This document shows positions 1-9,483 of a stretch of DNA of 45,427 nt, one piece after another. The notes under the pieces were generated by a model. That model searched no databases and was not told where the DNA came from. It was given only the letters and a program-made list of their open reading frames with translations. Positions within the stretch are counted from its first letter, which is position 1; every line of letters begins with the position of its first letter. The stretch spans positions 1 through 45,427 of the forward strand of contig CANEWJ010000004.1 of NCBI GenBank assembly GCA_947442625.1. The letters run 5' to 3'. The position numbers and the translations under genes are program-made. This stretch comes from Chitinophagaceae bacterium (GTDB taxonomy: Bacteria > Bacteroidota > Bacteroidia > Chitinophagales > Chitinophagaceae).

Positions 1-2286
1 CTTCTGCAATGAATCACTCAAGGCCTCAACAGATCCATCCACATCACCCTTGATGATGATGTTGAGTTCCTTGAAGTTACCGAGTGCCAACCTGCGGCCA
101 ATCTCATCCAGCGTAATATGTTTCTTGGTCCTGATACCCTGCTCACGCATGATCTGGGCCCTTCTTCCTGCAATTTCCTTGGCATCAGACTCCTCTTGGT
201 AAACCTTGAACTTCTCACCTGCCTGCGGTGCACCATTCAGACCAAGAATCAGGACGGGTGATGAAGGTGGAATGGCGTCTACACGCTTGTTCCTTTCGTT
301 CATCATGGCCTTGACCCTTCCATAATGCTGACCACTCACCACCAGGTCACCCTGCTGAAGTGTTCCGTTCTGCACAAGAATGGTGGCCACATATCCACGG
401 CCCTTGTCGAGCGTTGCTTCAATGATGGTACCACTGGCTTCCCTTTCAGGATTGGCTTTCAAGTCGAGCAATTCTGCTTCAAGCAAAATCTTTTCTAGCA
501 GCTTATCAATGTTCAAACCAGATTTGGCAGCGATTTCTTGGCTCTGGAATTTTCCTCCCCACTCTTCCACAAGGATATTCATCCCGGCAAGCTGTTCGTA
601 TATCTTCTGGGAGTTGGCTCCGTCCTTATCTATTTTGTTGATTGCAAAAATCATGGGTACACCCGCCGCTTGTGCGTGGCTGATGGCCTCTTTTGTTTGA
701 GGCATCACCGCATCATCTGCTGCAATCACTATAACAGCAATGTCAGTGACCTTGGCACCACGGGCACGCATCGCCGTAAAGGCCTCATGACCAGGTGTAT
801 CCAAGAAGGTGATGGATTTTCCGGTAGGAAGATCAACATGGTAAGCACCAATGTGCTGGGTGATACCACCCGCCTCACCGGCAACCACATTTGCGTTGCG
901 GATATAGTCAAGCAAGGATGTTTTACCGTGGTCAACGTGACCCATGATGGTAACGATGGGAGCGCGGGGAAGCAGTTGCTCTGGAGCATCAACTTCTTCT
1001 TCCTCTTCCATCTCCATTTGCTTTTCCATGTCGATGAATTCCACTTCGAATCCGAACTCACCTGCAACCAGCTCAATTACTTCGGCATCAAGCCTTTGGT
1101 TGATGGAAACCATGATACCAAGGCTCATACACTTGCCAATGATTTCTGCAAAGTTGACATCCAGCAAACTGGCCAGTTCACTCACACTGATAAATTCAGT
1201 CAACTGGATTTTTTCATTCCCTTCTCCTTCTGCACCAGCTTCGATTTCCTCACGTTTTAGGCGACGAAGCTTGGACTTGGTTATCTTGGCTTTTGAGCCA
1301 CCACCGCCACCAGAGAGTTTGGCTTGTGTTTCCTTGATCTTGTTTTGGATTTCCTTCTCATCAATCTCCTTTACTTCTCCTCTCCTGACCACGCGAGGTC
1401 CACCTGCACGAGGTGCTGAAGGACGCTGAGGTGCTGCAGGTGCTCCTCCTTTTTGAATGGATGGTTTAGTTCTTTCCGGCTCCTTTTTCTCTATCGGAAT
1501 CCGAATTCGTTTTCTTTTCACATCAGCATTGCGGCTCCTGTCATCCATCTCAGGCTTGAGTTCAATCCTGCCTACAATCTTTGGACCTTCTAGCTCAGGA
1601 GCTTCTATTTTAACCCTATCAGGTTCTGCTGGTTTTGGTGCTTCTACAGACAGTATTTCTTCAGGTACAACTGGTGCAACCTCAGGAGCCTTCTCTTCAG
1701 GTTTTGCAACTGCTTTCTTCTTGGCTTCACCGCGTTTAGGCCGTGTAGACGCATTGATAGCATCAAGGTCAATCTTATCCAAAATTTTAGGACCATGCAA
1801 TTCAGGGGCCTCGATTTTTGTGATCTCCACTTCAGGCACAACAGGACTGACCACTTCTTCTGAAGGAGCGGGTGCCGGAGCATCCACTGCTGGTTCTTCT
1901 GCTGCCACCACTTCCGGCACTTCAATGGGAACAGGCACTGGTTCTGGCACAGGTGTAGGGGCAGGAGCAGGTTGCTCTACCACCACTTCAGGCTCTGCCT
2001 TTTTCTTGGTATCTTTTTTGAAAACAATCTCTTCTTCGTCCTTCTTTTTCTTCGCCTCGCCTGATGATCCCTTTGGGATTTCAATGGCATCACTTTTTGC
2101 TTTCGCTGCCTTATCAGAAGAGAATTCCTGTTGCAGGGAATGATACATGTCTTCCGTTAATTTGGAAGTTGGCTTTAGGTCATCCTTGCTGAATCCCTTA
2201 CTGACAAGAAAGTCCACCAACGTATCCTTACCGATGTTGAACTCCTTGGCCGCGGCCATTAACCTGGGTGTGTTTAATTCTGACAT
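1..2286 (-). CDS. infB: Translation initiation factor IF-2 (3' end truncated by window start)
   Basis: Open minus-strand frame from ATG at 2286 ([19 protein letters not shown]...) to the window edge; contains GTPase motifs [26 protein letters not shown]; long charged N-terminal region; follows nusA. Confidence 0.97.
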   Translation of the reverse strand, partial: MSELNTPRLMAAAKEFNIGKDTLVDFLVSKGFSKDDLKPTSKLTEDMYHSLQQEFSSDKAAKAKSDAIEIPKGSSGEAKKKKDEEEIVFKKDTKKKAEPEVVVEQPAPAPTPVPEPVPVPIEVPEVVAAEEPAVDAPAPAPSEEVVSPVVPEVEITKIEAPELHGPKILDKIDLDAINASTRPKRGEAKKKAVAKPEEKAPEVAPVVPEEILSVEAPKPAEPDRVKIEAPELEGPKIVGRIELKPEMDDRSRNADVKRKRIRIPIEKKEPERTKPSIQKGGAPAAPQRPSAPRAGGPRVVRRGEVKEIDEKEIQNKIKETQAKLSGGGGGSKAKITKSKLRRLKREEIEAGAEGEGNEKIQLTEFISVSELASLLDVNFAEIIGKCMSLGIMVSINQRLDAEVIELVAGEFGFEVEFIDMEKQMEMEEEEEVDAPEQLLPRAPIVTIMGHVDHGKTSLLDYIRNANVVAGEAGGITQHIGAYHVDLPTGKSITFLDTPGHEAFTAMRARGAKVTDIAVIVIAADDAVMPQTKEAISHAQAAGVPMIFAINKIDKDGANSQKIYEQLAGMNILVEEWGGKFQSQEIAAKSGLNIDKLLEKILLEAELLDLKANPEREASGTIIEATLDKGRGYVATILVQNGTLQQGDLVVSGQHYGRVKAMMNERNKRVDAIPPSSPVLILGLNGAPQAGEKFKVYQEESDAKEIAGRRAQIMREQGIRTKKHITLDEIGRRLALGNFKELNIIIKGDVDGSVEALSDSLQK

Positions 2287-2336
2287 TTATCCTCCTGGGC
2301 TTTTTTTGCTTGTTTCTTATTTACTTGCTGTACTGA

Positions 2337-3584
2337 CTAGTCTTTCTCGAATTCTGCCCTCAAAACATTGCGAAGTTCCTCGATGGTTTCTTTTTCGAGA
2401 TCTGTCCTGCGTTCCAATTCTGTTGCAGTAAGATCCAACACACTGCGCGCAGTGTCACAACCGATGCGCTTCAATTCTTCAATAATCCATCCTTCAATCT
2501 CATCGCTAAATTCATCAAGATCGATATCGTATTCAGCCATTTCACCTTCATTGTCGCGGTACACATCAATATCAAAATCGGTAAGGTCTTCAGCCAATTT
2601 GATGTTTACCCCGCGCTTACCAATGGCCAATGAAACCTGGTCCGGTGATACAAATACTTCAGCACGCTTTCCTTCATTGTCAATGTTCATCCTGGTGATC
2701 TTCGCTGGTGTCAGAGAACGCTGGATGAGCAATTGAATATTGTTGGTGAAATTGATTACATCGATGTTTTCATTCTTCAGTTCACGCACAATGCCATGGA
2801 TCCGGCTACCCTTCATGCCCACACATGCACCCACCGGATCGATGCGGTCATCGTAGCTTTCAACAGCCACCTTGGCGCGCTCTCCCGGCTCACGAACGAT
2901 TTTACGGATCACGATGAGACCATCAAAAATTTCTGGCACCTCAATTTCAAGCAGTTTCGCAAGGAAAGATGGATGGGTCCTGGAAAGGATGATCACAGGT
3001 GCATTGTTTTTCAATTCCACCTTTTTGATCACCGAACGGATGCTTTCTCCTTTTTTGAAATAATCAGAAGGGATCTGCTCAGATTTTGGCAGGATCAACT
3101 CATTGCCATCTTCATCGATGAGCAAGACTTCTTTTTTCCATACCTGGTAAACTTCAGCGTTGATGATGTCTCCAACACGATCACCGTATTTTTTTACAAG
3201 AGCGTTCTTCTTGAGGTCTCCAATGCGGCTTGCCAATGTTTGCTTGGCAGCGAGAATGGCACGGCGGCCAAAATCCATGATGTCCACTTCTTCGTAGAGT
3301 TCTTCCCCAACTTCAAAATCTGGTTCGATCTTCACAGCTTCACTGTATTCGATCTCCATCAGTGGGTTTTCAACTGCACCATCTTCTACAATCATGCGGT
3401 GGCGCACGATTTCAAGGTCACCTTTTTCAGTATTGACGATTACGTCAAAACTTTCGTCGGATCCATATTTCTTGCGGAGCAGCGTCTTGAATACATCTTC
3501 AAGCACTTTCATGAGCGTGGGACGATCGATGTTCTCTGCATCTTTGAAGTCCTGGAAAGATTCGATCAGATTGATACTTGCCAT
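2337..3584 (-). CDS. nusA: Transcription termination/antitermination factor NusA
   Basis: MASINLIESFQDFKDAENID..., S1/KH-type segments (DPVGACVGMKGSRI, LAIGKRGVNIKLAEDLT); between rimP and infB. Confidence 0.97.
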   Translation of the reverse strand: MASINLIESFQDFKDAENIDRPTLMKVLEDVFKTLLRKKYGSDESFDVIVNTEKGDLEIVRHRMIVEDGAVENPLMEIEYSEAVKIEPDFEVGEELYEEVDIMDFGRRAILAAKQTLASRIGDLKKNALVKKYGDRVGDIINAEVYQVWKKEVLLIDEDGNELILPKSEQIPSDYFKKGESIRSVIKKVELKNNAPVIILSRTHPSFLAKLLEIEVPEIFDGLIVIRKIVREPGERAKVAVESYDDRIDPVGACVGMKGSRIHGIVRELKNENIDVINFTNNIQLLIQRSLTPAKITRMNIDNEGKRAEVFVSPDQVSLAIGKRGVNIKLAEDLTDFDIDVYRDNEGEMAEYDIDLDEFSDEIEGWIIEELKRIGCDTARSVLDLTATELERRTDLEKETIEELRNVLRAEFEKD

Positions 3585-3618
3585 AAAATATCCATTTAGT
3601 GTTCTTGTCTTTTATTTT

Positions 3619-4089
3619 TTAGAATACAATTTTAACCGTTGTCGTTTTAATGTCATCAAAAAGCAGGACATGTTTGATGACTTCAAGCTTTTTCCCCTTT
3701 CCTTTTTCCTCGTCCACTTCGATGCCTTTTTCGTCTGCTGCGAGCAATTTTCCTTCAAATGCACGGCCATCTTTCATTTCCAATTCAACAACCCTGCCAA
3801 TGTTCTTGGTAAACTGTCTTCGCAACAAAAGCGGTTCGTCAATCCCTGGAGAAGAGACCTCCAGTCCAAACTCACCATCCTTGCAAATCTCCTGCTCAAC
3901 AATTTCTTTGTACAATGCCCTGTTGAGCTTGACGCATTTTTCAATGGTCACACCCTCATCACCATCCACATAAACACTGATATTGTTGATAGGGCGAACA
4001 TTAACCCTCACCAAAAAGTATTGGGGCTCATCTTCGAGCAATTTTTCGGCCAATGCCTTAACCTGAACTGTTTTTTCTTCTGTTGCCAT
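3619..4089 (-). CDS. rimP: Ribosome maturation factor RimP
   Basis: ORF upstream of nusA; LEVSSPGIDEPLLLRRQFTKNIGR motif; internal ATG (MATEEKTVQ) preferred over the 4152 ORF start. Confidence 0.92.
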   Translation of the reverse strand: MATEEKTVQVKALAEKLLEDEPQYFLVRVNVRPINNISVYVDGDEGVTIEKCVKLNRALYKEIVEQEICKDGEFGLEVSSPGIDEPLLLRRQFTKNIGRVVELEMKDGRAFEGKLLAADEKGIEVDEEKGKGKKLEVIKHVLLFDDIKTTTVKIVF

Positions 4090-4167
4090 CTTCTGTGAAA
4101 TAAAGAAGGGAACGGCACCGTTCCCTTCATCTGTTTCATGTTTCCGAAGCAAAGATAGGGGTTTGGG

Positions 4168-4390
4168 GGGAAATGACCAAATTGTAGAGGTTTAGGGGTT
4201 TAGGGTGTAGGGGTGTAGAGGTTTAGGAGTGTAGGGGGGTAGAGGTTTAGGGGTGTAGGGGTTGAGGGGTTGAGGGGTTGAAGGTGTAGGGGTTTAGAGG
4301 TTTGGGGAATGAGGGGGTAGAGGTTTAGGGGTGTAGGGGGTGAAGGTGTAGAGGTTTAGGGGTGTAGAGGTTTGGGGAATGAGGGTGGAA
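4168..4390. repeat. Degenerate G-rich telomere-like tandem repeat array (units like GGTTTAGGGGTGTAGGGG)
   Basis: Many runs of GGG/GGGG in TTTAGGGG/TGTAGGGG/TTGAGGGG units; an internal 20-nt copy AGAGGTTTGGGGAATGAGGG at 4296-4315 and 4366-4385. Confidence 0.9.
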
Positions 4391-4462
4391 TCAATCAGTT
4401 GAGGTGATGACGAAGGTCATGTGTCGATGGTATTAATGAGATAACTTTAACGATTAATAAAT

Positions 4463-4509
4463 TCAACCCCTAAACCCCTAAACCCTTACACCCCAAACCC
4501 CTCAACCCC
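4463..4509. repeat. Inverted C-rich counterpart of the G-rich array (AACCCCTAAACCCCTAAACCC...)
   Basis: Reverse complement of the units at 4168-4390; ends immediately before the ATG at 4510. Confidence 0.88.
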
Positions 4510-4881
4510 ATGCCTTCCCCAGAAAACCTCAAAGACTTTTACAACGAAAACAGGAAACTGCTCACGGAATACCTTGAAACCAGGCTGCAGTTGCTCAAAC
4601 TGACTTCGGTCAGGAGTCTTTCCAGGACCCTGAGCATGCTGATCTTGATTGCGCTGATCAGTTTCATGGTACTTTTCTTCCTGCTCTTCCTTGTCATCGC
4701 TTTTTCCTGGTTCATGGCCAATTCGCTGGGAAGTGCCACACTGGGATTTCTTTGTGGAGGCGGCGTTTTTCTGCTGATCATTTTTCTTTCCGTCCTGTTC
4801 AGAAAACCATTATTTCTTAACCCCCTGATCCGCCTGTTCATTCATACATCAACACAGGAGGAAGAGGATGAAGACTACTAA
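4510..4881 (+). CDS. Small membrane protein, phage holin superfamily III / YqjE-like
   Basis: Soluble N-terminal helix followed by two hydrophobic segments (MLILIALISFMVLFFLLFLVIAF, FLCGGGVFLLIIFLSVLF), acidic C-terminus. Confidence 0.65.
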   Translation: MPSPENLKDFYNENRKLLTEYLETRLQLLKLTSVRSLSRTLSMLILIALISFMVLFFLLFLVIAFSWFMANSLGSATLGFLCGGGVFLLIIFLSVLFRKPLFLNPLIRLFIHTSTQEEEDEDY

Positions 4882-5164
4882 CATGAGCAAACCCATTCGC
4901 AGTATTCAGGCACTGAACATATCTATCAGGGAGTTGCACGACAAACAAAAGGCGCTGGAAAACAAAATGGACGAAAGCCTGATGAACCTGAAAGGAAATT
5001 ATTTCAACATGACCCTCAACTCCGTTTTTGGCGAAAAAAAAGCACGTACGCATTTCTGGGCAAGCATTCTTTCCCGGTTCATGGAAAGCGAAAAAGTGCA
5101 AAAGGGTATTGGCAACCTGATGGACAAAATAGCTGATAAGCTGGGCAATGCCTTCAAAAAGTGA
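4868..5164 (+). CDS. Hypothetical protein, translationally coupled to upstream holin-like gene
   Basis: ORF overlaps previous gene by 14 nt (alternative ATG at 4883); helical, charged protein. Confidence 0.7.
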   Translation: MKTTNMSKPIRSIQALNISIRELHDKQKALENKMDESLMNLKGNYFNMTLNSVFGEKKARTHFWASILSRFMESEKVQKGIGNLMDKIADKLGNAFKK

Positions 5165-5271
5165 TGGCGATAAAGGAAAAAATGCGTTGGGAGCAGTAAA
5201 ATATGATGACGTTACAGCAGGTTTCATGTCAATTCCAAAGCCCAACATTTAACCTGGCATTGATCCTGTTG

Positions 5272-5303
5272 TTTGTTAAGCGTTTCATATTTTACTAATT
5301 TTG
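5272..5303 (+). promoter_or_regulatory. Bacteroidota-type promoter (TTTG-N20-TAATTTTG)
   Basis: TTTG at 5272-5275 and TAATTTTG at 5296-5303, just upstream of ATG 5308. Confidence 0.55.
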
Positions 5304-5307
5304 CATC

Positions 5308-5553
5308 ATGTTGAGATACATCCTCCTTGCCTTTACCATCTATTTTGCCTACCGGTTTATTGTCAACTTTCTCATTCCTGTGGTGAAAACAACCAGGCAG
5401 GTGAAAAAACAATTTGACAGCGTAAGGGAACAACAAGCATACCAACAACAGGCGCAACAACCCCATCAACACCAACAGGCCAAGCCTTCACCGGTCCAAA
5501 AAAATAGTAAGGCGAGTGATGATGACTACCTGGAGTTTGAGGAAATCAAGTAA
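5308..5553 (+). CDS. DUF4834-like small membrane protein
   Basis: N-terminal hydrophobic helix MLRYILLAFTIYFAYRFIVNFLIPVV then Gln-rich segment; ends YLEFEEIK. Confidence 0.6.
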   Translation: MLRYILLAFTIYFAYRFIVNFLIPVVKTTRQVKKQFDSVREQQAYQQQAQQPHQHQQAKPSPVQKNSKASDDDYLEFEEIK

Positions 5554-5665
5554 TGCTTGATCATTCTAGAAGGTAAAATATACTTTCAATAAGTGATCTT
5601 ATTTAGATTTTAGAATGAATAGATTACTGGGCCATTACATTATTTCTGAAAGTCAATGACTGATA

Positions 5666-6844
5666 TCAAACAGGTATCAACGCCTTGAATAAAACGCCCT
5701 CGTTTTTATTTTTTTCCAGGTGAAAAGTACCACCAAAAAGATCACAGCGATTGACAATATTTTTAATGCGGAGATTGGCAGACAAGAGATTGATATTTAG
5801 TTTTTTATCATCGCAAAATACCTCAAGCATCATGAAATCATTGTTGCTTTCAAGACGAATGGTTGCGAACTGCGCAGCAGACTCATGAACAATGGCTTGC
5901 ATACATTCCTGTATGGCCCTCAGGATGGTCAACTCATGGTCCTTGTTCTTTTTCTTGGTGGGGGAAAAGCCGCTGTGATCAAAAATGATGGATATTGTTT
6001 TCCCTTTGTTCAACCGATTGACCAGGTCTGCTACCAGGTCTGTCAAAGGAATATGGAGCAGTGAATCCGGATTGATGTCATTGCAAATCTTGTTGACTTC
6101 GTCAACGGCACTGTACATGATCTGTTTTACTTTTTCTGTAAACTCTCCTATCGCCTTGTCCATGACCGGTAAAAATTCAAGCATCATCCTGCCTGCAGTA
6201 AGGATTTGATTGACATTTTCATGCAAAATACTGGCAATCTCTTTCCTGTCCAGTTCAGTTCGTTCAATGACAGCCTTTACAATTTCCTTGTGCTGCTGGT
6301 CCAAGAGAGAGGAAATCTTTTGCTGCAGTTCCTTTGTGGTTGTGATATCAACATGGGTTCCGACCACTAGAACAGGCTTTCCTTGTTCATCCTTCTCTAC
6401 CACCACACCCCTGTCCAACACCCAGTGCATCTTTCCCTTGTCGTCAAAAATCCTGTATTCCAAGGCATGGCGCTCCTGCTTCATGTTCTTGTAAGCATGA
6501 TCGTTCTCGTTTAGCAGGTGACGGTCATCAGGATGGGTGCTTCCCTTCCAGATATTGTCTGCCTGAGTAGCCTTAAGATCAGCAGGAATAAAACCAACAA
6601 ACGGATTGTGTTGTGAAGAGAACCAGGTAGTTTCTGTCCTGAAATCATGCGACCATGCACTGTCGCCGAGATTGCTCAAGATTTCCCGAACACGGCCATA
6701 GCCATCGGTTTGAGGTAAGGCCTCATTGACTAAAGGGAGCGTAGTTATGCTCTTGCTTTGTGTAGGTGGTGTTTTGGAGCTCATGGTAGTTGCAAATGCA
6801 ATATAGCTACTTTTAAAGGTAGCATTACTACTAATATGCAACAA
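5666..6844 (-). CDS. PAS domain sensor protein with HisKA_3-like helix and degenerate HATPase-like C-terminus
   Basis: PAS/PAC segment (HPDDRHLLNENDHAYKNMKQERHALEYRIFDDKGKMHWVLDRG), LHENVNQILTAGRMMLEF helix, C-terminal region without clear G-boxes. Confidence 0.75.
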   Translation of the reverse strand: MLHISSNATFKSSYIAFATTMSSKTPPTQSKSITTLPLVNEALPQTDGYGRVREILSNLGDSAWSHDFRTETTWFSSQHNPFVGFIPADLKATQADNIWKGSTHPDDRHLLNENDHAYKNMKQERHALEYRIFDDKGKMHWVLDRGVVVEKDEQGKPVLVVGTHVDITTTKELQQKISSLLDQQHKEIVKAVIERTELDRKEIASILHENVNQILTAGRMMLEFLPVMDKAIGEFTEKVKQIMYSAVDEVNKICNDINPDSLLHIPLTDLVADLVNRLNKGKTISIIFDHSGFSPTKKKNKDHELTILRAIQECMQAIVHESAAQFATIRLESNNDFMMLEVFCDDKKLNINLLSANLRIKNIVNRCDLFGGTFHLEKNKNEGVLFKALIPV

Positions 6845-6877
6845 CGATCAATTAACTTGTTCAATCATCCACTTTGG

Positions 6878-8416
6878 CTACTTGCTATCATTGAACACTT
6901 TCAGGGCTTCCTCATCCTTATACTCAAGAATAAGTGATTTCAATTGCCCTTTCAGGTCAGTGATCATCCCCTTCATTTTGGGGTCATCAATCAAGTTGTG
7001 TAGCTCTTGACGATCATTTTTAAGGTCGAACAGCTCCCATGTATCGTAAGGGCCATAAAAGCGGATCAATTTATACCGTTCTGTGCGCACGCCAAAATGA
7101 GGGGCAACATGGTGGGGCTGGGGAAATTCATAATAGTGATAAAACATGGCCTTTCTCCAATCCTTCGTATTGGGTTTTTCAGCCAGCAATGGCGCAAAAC
7201 TTTTGCCCTGTATGTCTTCGGGTACCTTTGCACCTGCCATGTCGATGATGCTTGGTGCAAAATCAATGTTAACCACCATGCCATCTACAACGGTTCCAGG
7301 TTTGACCTTTCCGGGATATTTCATCACAAAGGGCGTGCGCAGGCTTTCCTCATACATGAAGCGCTTGTCAAACCAACCATGCTCACCCATGTAAAATCCC
7401 TGGTCTGAAGTGTAAATAACGATGGTGTTTTGTGAAAGCCCTGTTGAATCAAGATAATTCAGTATCCGGCCAATATTCCTGTCCATTGATCGTGCAGTAG
7501 CGAGATAGTCCCTGAGGTAGCGCTGGTATTTCCATTTGAGCAGGGCAACACTATCATCCTTTACCTTTTTGTATTCAAGCTCGGCCTTGTCGTAATAATT
7601 TTTGTAAACAGCTTTCTCCTCAGGAGACATCCGGCCAAACATGCCCGGCCTGGTATAATCGACTCCCATTTTGAGGTCATCACGCAATACCATGGTTTTG
7701 TCAATCGTCATGTCTTGGTCTGCTGCTGCTCTTCTTCCCTTATAATCATCATTGAAATTGGCGGGAAAGGCAAATTCCCTGTTTTCAAACTCTGCAAGGT
7801 CTTGTGGATCAGGCATCCAGTTCCTATGTGTTGCCTTTTCTCCCACCACCATGAAAAATGGTTTCTGTTTGTCGCGGCCATCCAACCATTCCAAAGCAAA
7901 GTCACTGATCAGGTTGGTAACATATCCTTTGTGCCTCACCGTGTCCTTGTTCATGTGCACAAAATCTGGTTGAAAATAGTTCCCCTGGTCTGGCAATACC
8001 CTCCAGAAATCAAATCCACCTGGGAGGGTATTAAGATGCCATTTTCCAATCCAGGCTGTCTGGTAATTGTATTGGGAAAGCACGCGTTGGATCTGTTGCT
8101 GGTTGGAATCAAATGCACGGCGCGGACTGTTGTCACGCAAACCATTGACATGGCTGTATTTTCCTGTCAGGAGCACCGCTCGGCTCGGGGCACAGATTGA
8201 ATTGGTCACAAATACATTTTTGAACAAGGCCCCTTCTTTTGCAATCCGATCAATATTGGGCGTTTGCATCAACTTGCTTCCATATGCACTGATGGCCTGC
8301 TCGGTATGGTCGTCAGAAAAGATAACCAGGATATTGGGCCGCTTCTCCTGCGCAATTGACGCAAGTGAAAAAAGACAAAATGTCAATACCGAAAAGACCT
8401 GGCATGCTTTTTTCAT
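6878..8416 (-). CDS. Sulfatase (type I, formylglycine-dependent)
   Basis: CAPSR sulfatase signature (NSICAPSRAVLLTGKYSH), RPNILVIFSDDHTEQ, GKWHL; signal peptide from internal ATG (MKKACQVFSVLTFCLFSLASIAQ). Confidence 0.93.
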   Translation of the reverse strand: MKKACQVFSVLTFCLFSLASIAQEKRPNILVIFSDDHTEQAISAYGSKLMQTPNIDRIAKEGALFKNVFVTNSICAPSRAVLLTGKYSHVNGLRDNSPRRAFDSNQQQIQRVLSQYNYQTAWIGKWHLNTLPGGFDFWRVLPDQGNYFQPDFVHMNKDTVRHKGYVTNLISDFALEWLDGRDKQKPFFMVVGEKATHRNWMPDPQDLAEFENREFAFPANFNDDYKGRRAAADQDMTIDKTMVLRDDLKMGVDYTRPGMFGRMSPEEKAVYKNYYDKAELEYKKVKDDSVALLKWKYQRYLRDYLATARSMDRNIGRILNYLDSTGLSQNTIVIYTSDQGFYMGEHGWFDKRFMYEESLRTPFVMKYPGKVKPGTVVDGMVVNIDFAPSIIDMAGAKVPEDIQGKSFAPLLAEKPNTKDWRKAMFYHYYEFPQPHHVAPHFGVRTERYKLIRFYGPYDTWELFDLKNDRQELHNLIDDPKMKGMITDLKGQLKSLILEYKDEEALKVFNDSK

Positions 8417-8444
8417 AACTTGGTTTGAAGGGTAATACAATGAA

Positions 8445-9482
8445 TCAATAAGGCGAATTGTACCGTCCAATTTTTCTGCGGTAGGTAGGAAGATACTTCT
8501 TATACATGAAAGAGAGCTCTACGGATCTATAATTGACCGATCCTGTTTTCGAAGTGGTAGCACTCACATCATAACTCAATCCAAACTGGAACCCATTGAA
8601 GACATAGCCCACATAAGGGGTTATGGCATCGTTTACGCGGTAATAAAGACCAAGGTTGATCATCCTTACCTTATTCTCCTCAAATCCGCTGGCACCGTGT
8701 TGAATTCCCATGATGGCCCCCAGTGAAGTGACGGACATGCCATCCTGAATAAGGTGTAAAGCACTAAAATTAGCGCTGATGACCTCATTGATGGCTGCTC
8801 CAAAATCTGCATGGGCGCTGTATCTTGGAGAAATCTTTTTTGTGGGATCGTTCATCAGGCTCCGCTTGGTTTTGACAAACCGGTAACCGGAAATGCCAAT
8901 ATTCAAAAAAGAAAACTCAGCATCATAGGTGTACAAAAGACCTGCAGTTGCTGAGGTGAACGAAGTTGAATTTCCAAGATTCATTTCTGTTATGGGCAAG
9001 GCCTGATTGAATCCCCTGCTTGAAAGCTGTTGGTCAAATGTCAACCCGCCAAGATCCACCCTGGTGCTGTTATTGACTACGCCCAATGCAACAGAAATGC
9101 CATTTCCATTATCATCCAGTGCCTGATGGTAGCTTGCATTCAGGTTGATAAAATTGCTTTTGTACAATCCGTCCATGGCTTTTTCTGAAAGCACCATTCC
9201 TCCCAGGCCAAAATAACTTTGGTCTTCGAGTGTTCTCAATTTTCCATCAATCGAAATGGTTTGGGTGCTGTAAGGGGATATGTTTCCTATCCATTGGCGC
9301 CTGATATTGCTGACCGCTCGCCAGTCTGCATCACTTGATCCTGCCAAGGCAGGGTTGATGGACAAGGGAGAGGCAATGAACTGAGAAAAATTCGGTTCTT
9401 GCGCCAGCAATCCAGCAGGAAGGCATGCCATCAAAGCAAACCCAATGCATATACATCTTATATACTTACTTGATTTTTTCAT
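8445..9482 (-). CDS. PorP/SprF family type IX secretion system membrane protein
   Basis: Signal peptide then QEPNFSQFIASPLSINPALAGSSDADWRAVSNIRRQW, typical of PorP/SprF; adjacent to CHU_C protein. Confidence 0.93.
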   Translation of the reverse strand: MKKSSKYIRCICIGFALMACLPAGLLAQEPNFSQFIASPLSINPALAGSSDADWRAVSNIRRQWIGNISPYSTQTISIDGKLRTLEDQSYFGLGGMVLSEKAMDGLYKSNFINLNASYHQALDDNGNGISVALGVVNNSTRVDLGGLTFDQQLSSRGFNQALPITEMNLGNSTSFTSATAGLLYTYDAEFSFLNIGISGYRFVKTKRSLMNDPTKKISPRYSAHADFGAAINEVISANFSALHLIQDGMSVTSLGAIMGIQHGASGFEENKVRMINLGLYYRVNDAITPYVGYVFNGFQFGLSYDVSATTSKTGSVNYRSVELSFMYKKYLPTYRRKIGRYNSPY

Positions 9483-9483
9483 G

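Noticed and set aside
538-1260. 240-aa plus-strand ORF
   Set aside because: Antisense to the conserved infB GTPase region
1457-2143. 228-aa plus-strand ORF (Ser/Thr/Gly-rich)
   Set aside because: Antisense shadow of the low-complexity charged N-terminal region of infB; no recognisable domain
2733-3599. 288-aa plus-strand ORF
   Set aside because: Antisense to nusA, which has clear family motifs
4168-4509. True telomere or eukaryotic contamination
   Set aside because: Units are degenerate, array is internal between bacterial genes (rimP operon and a holin-like gene), so only telomere-like in composition
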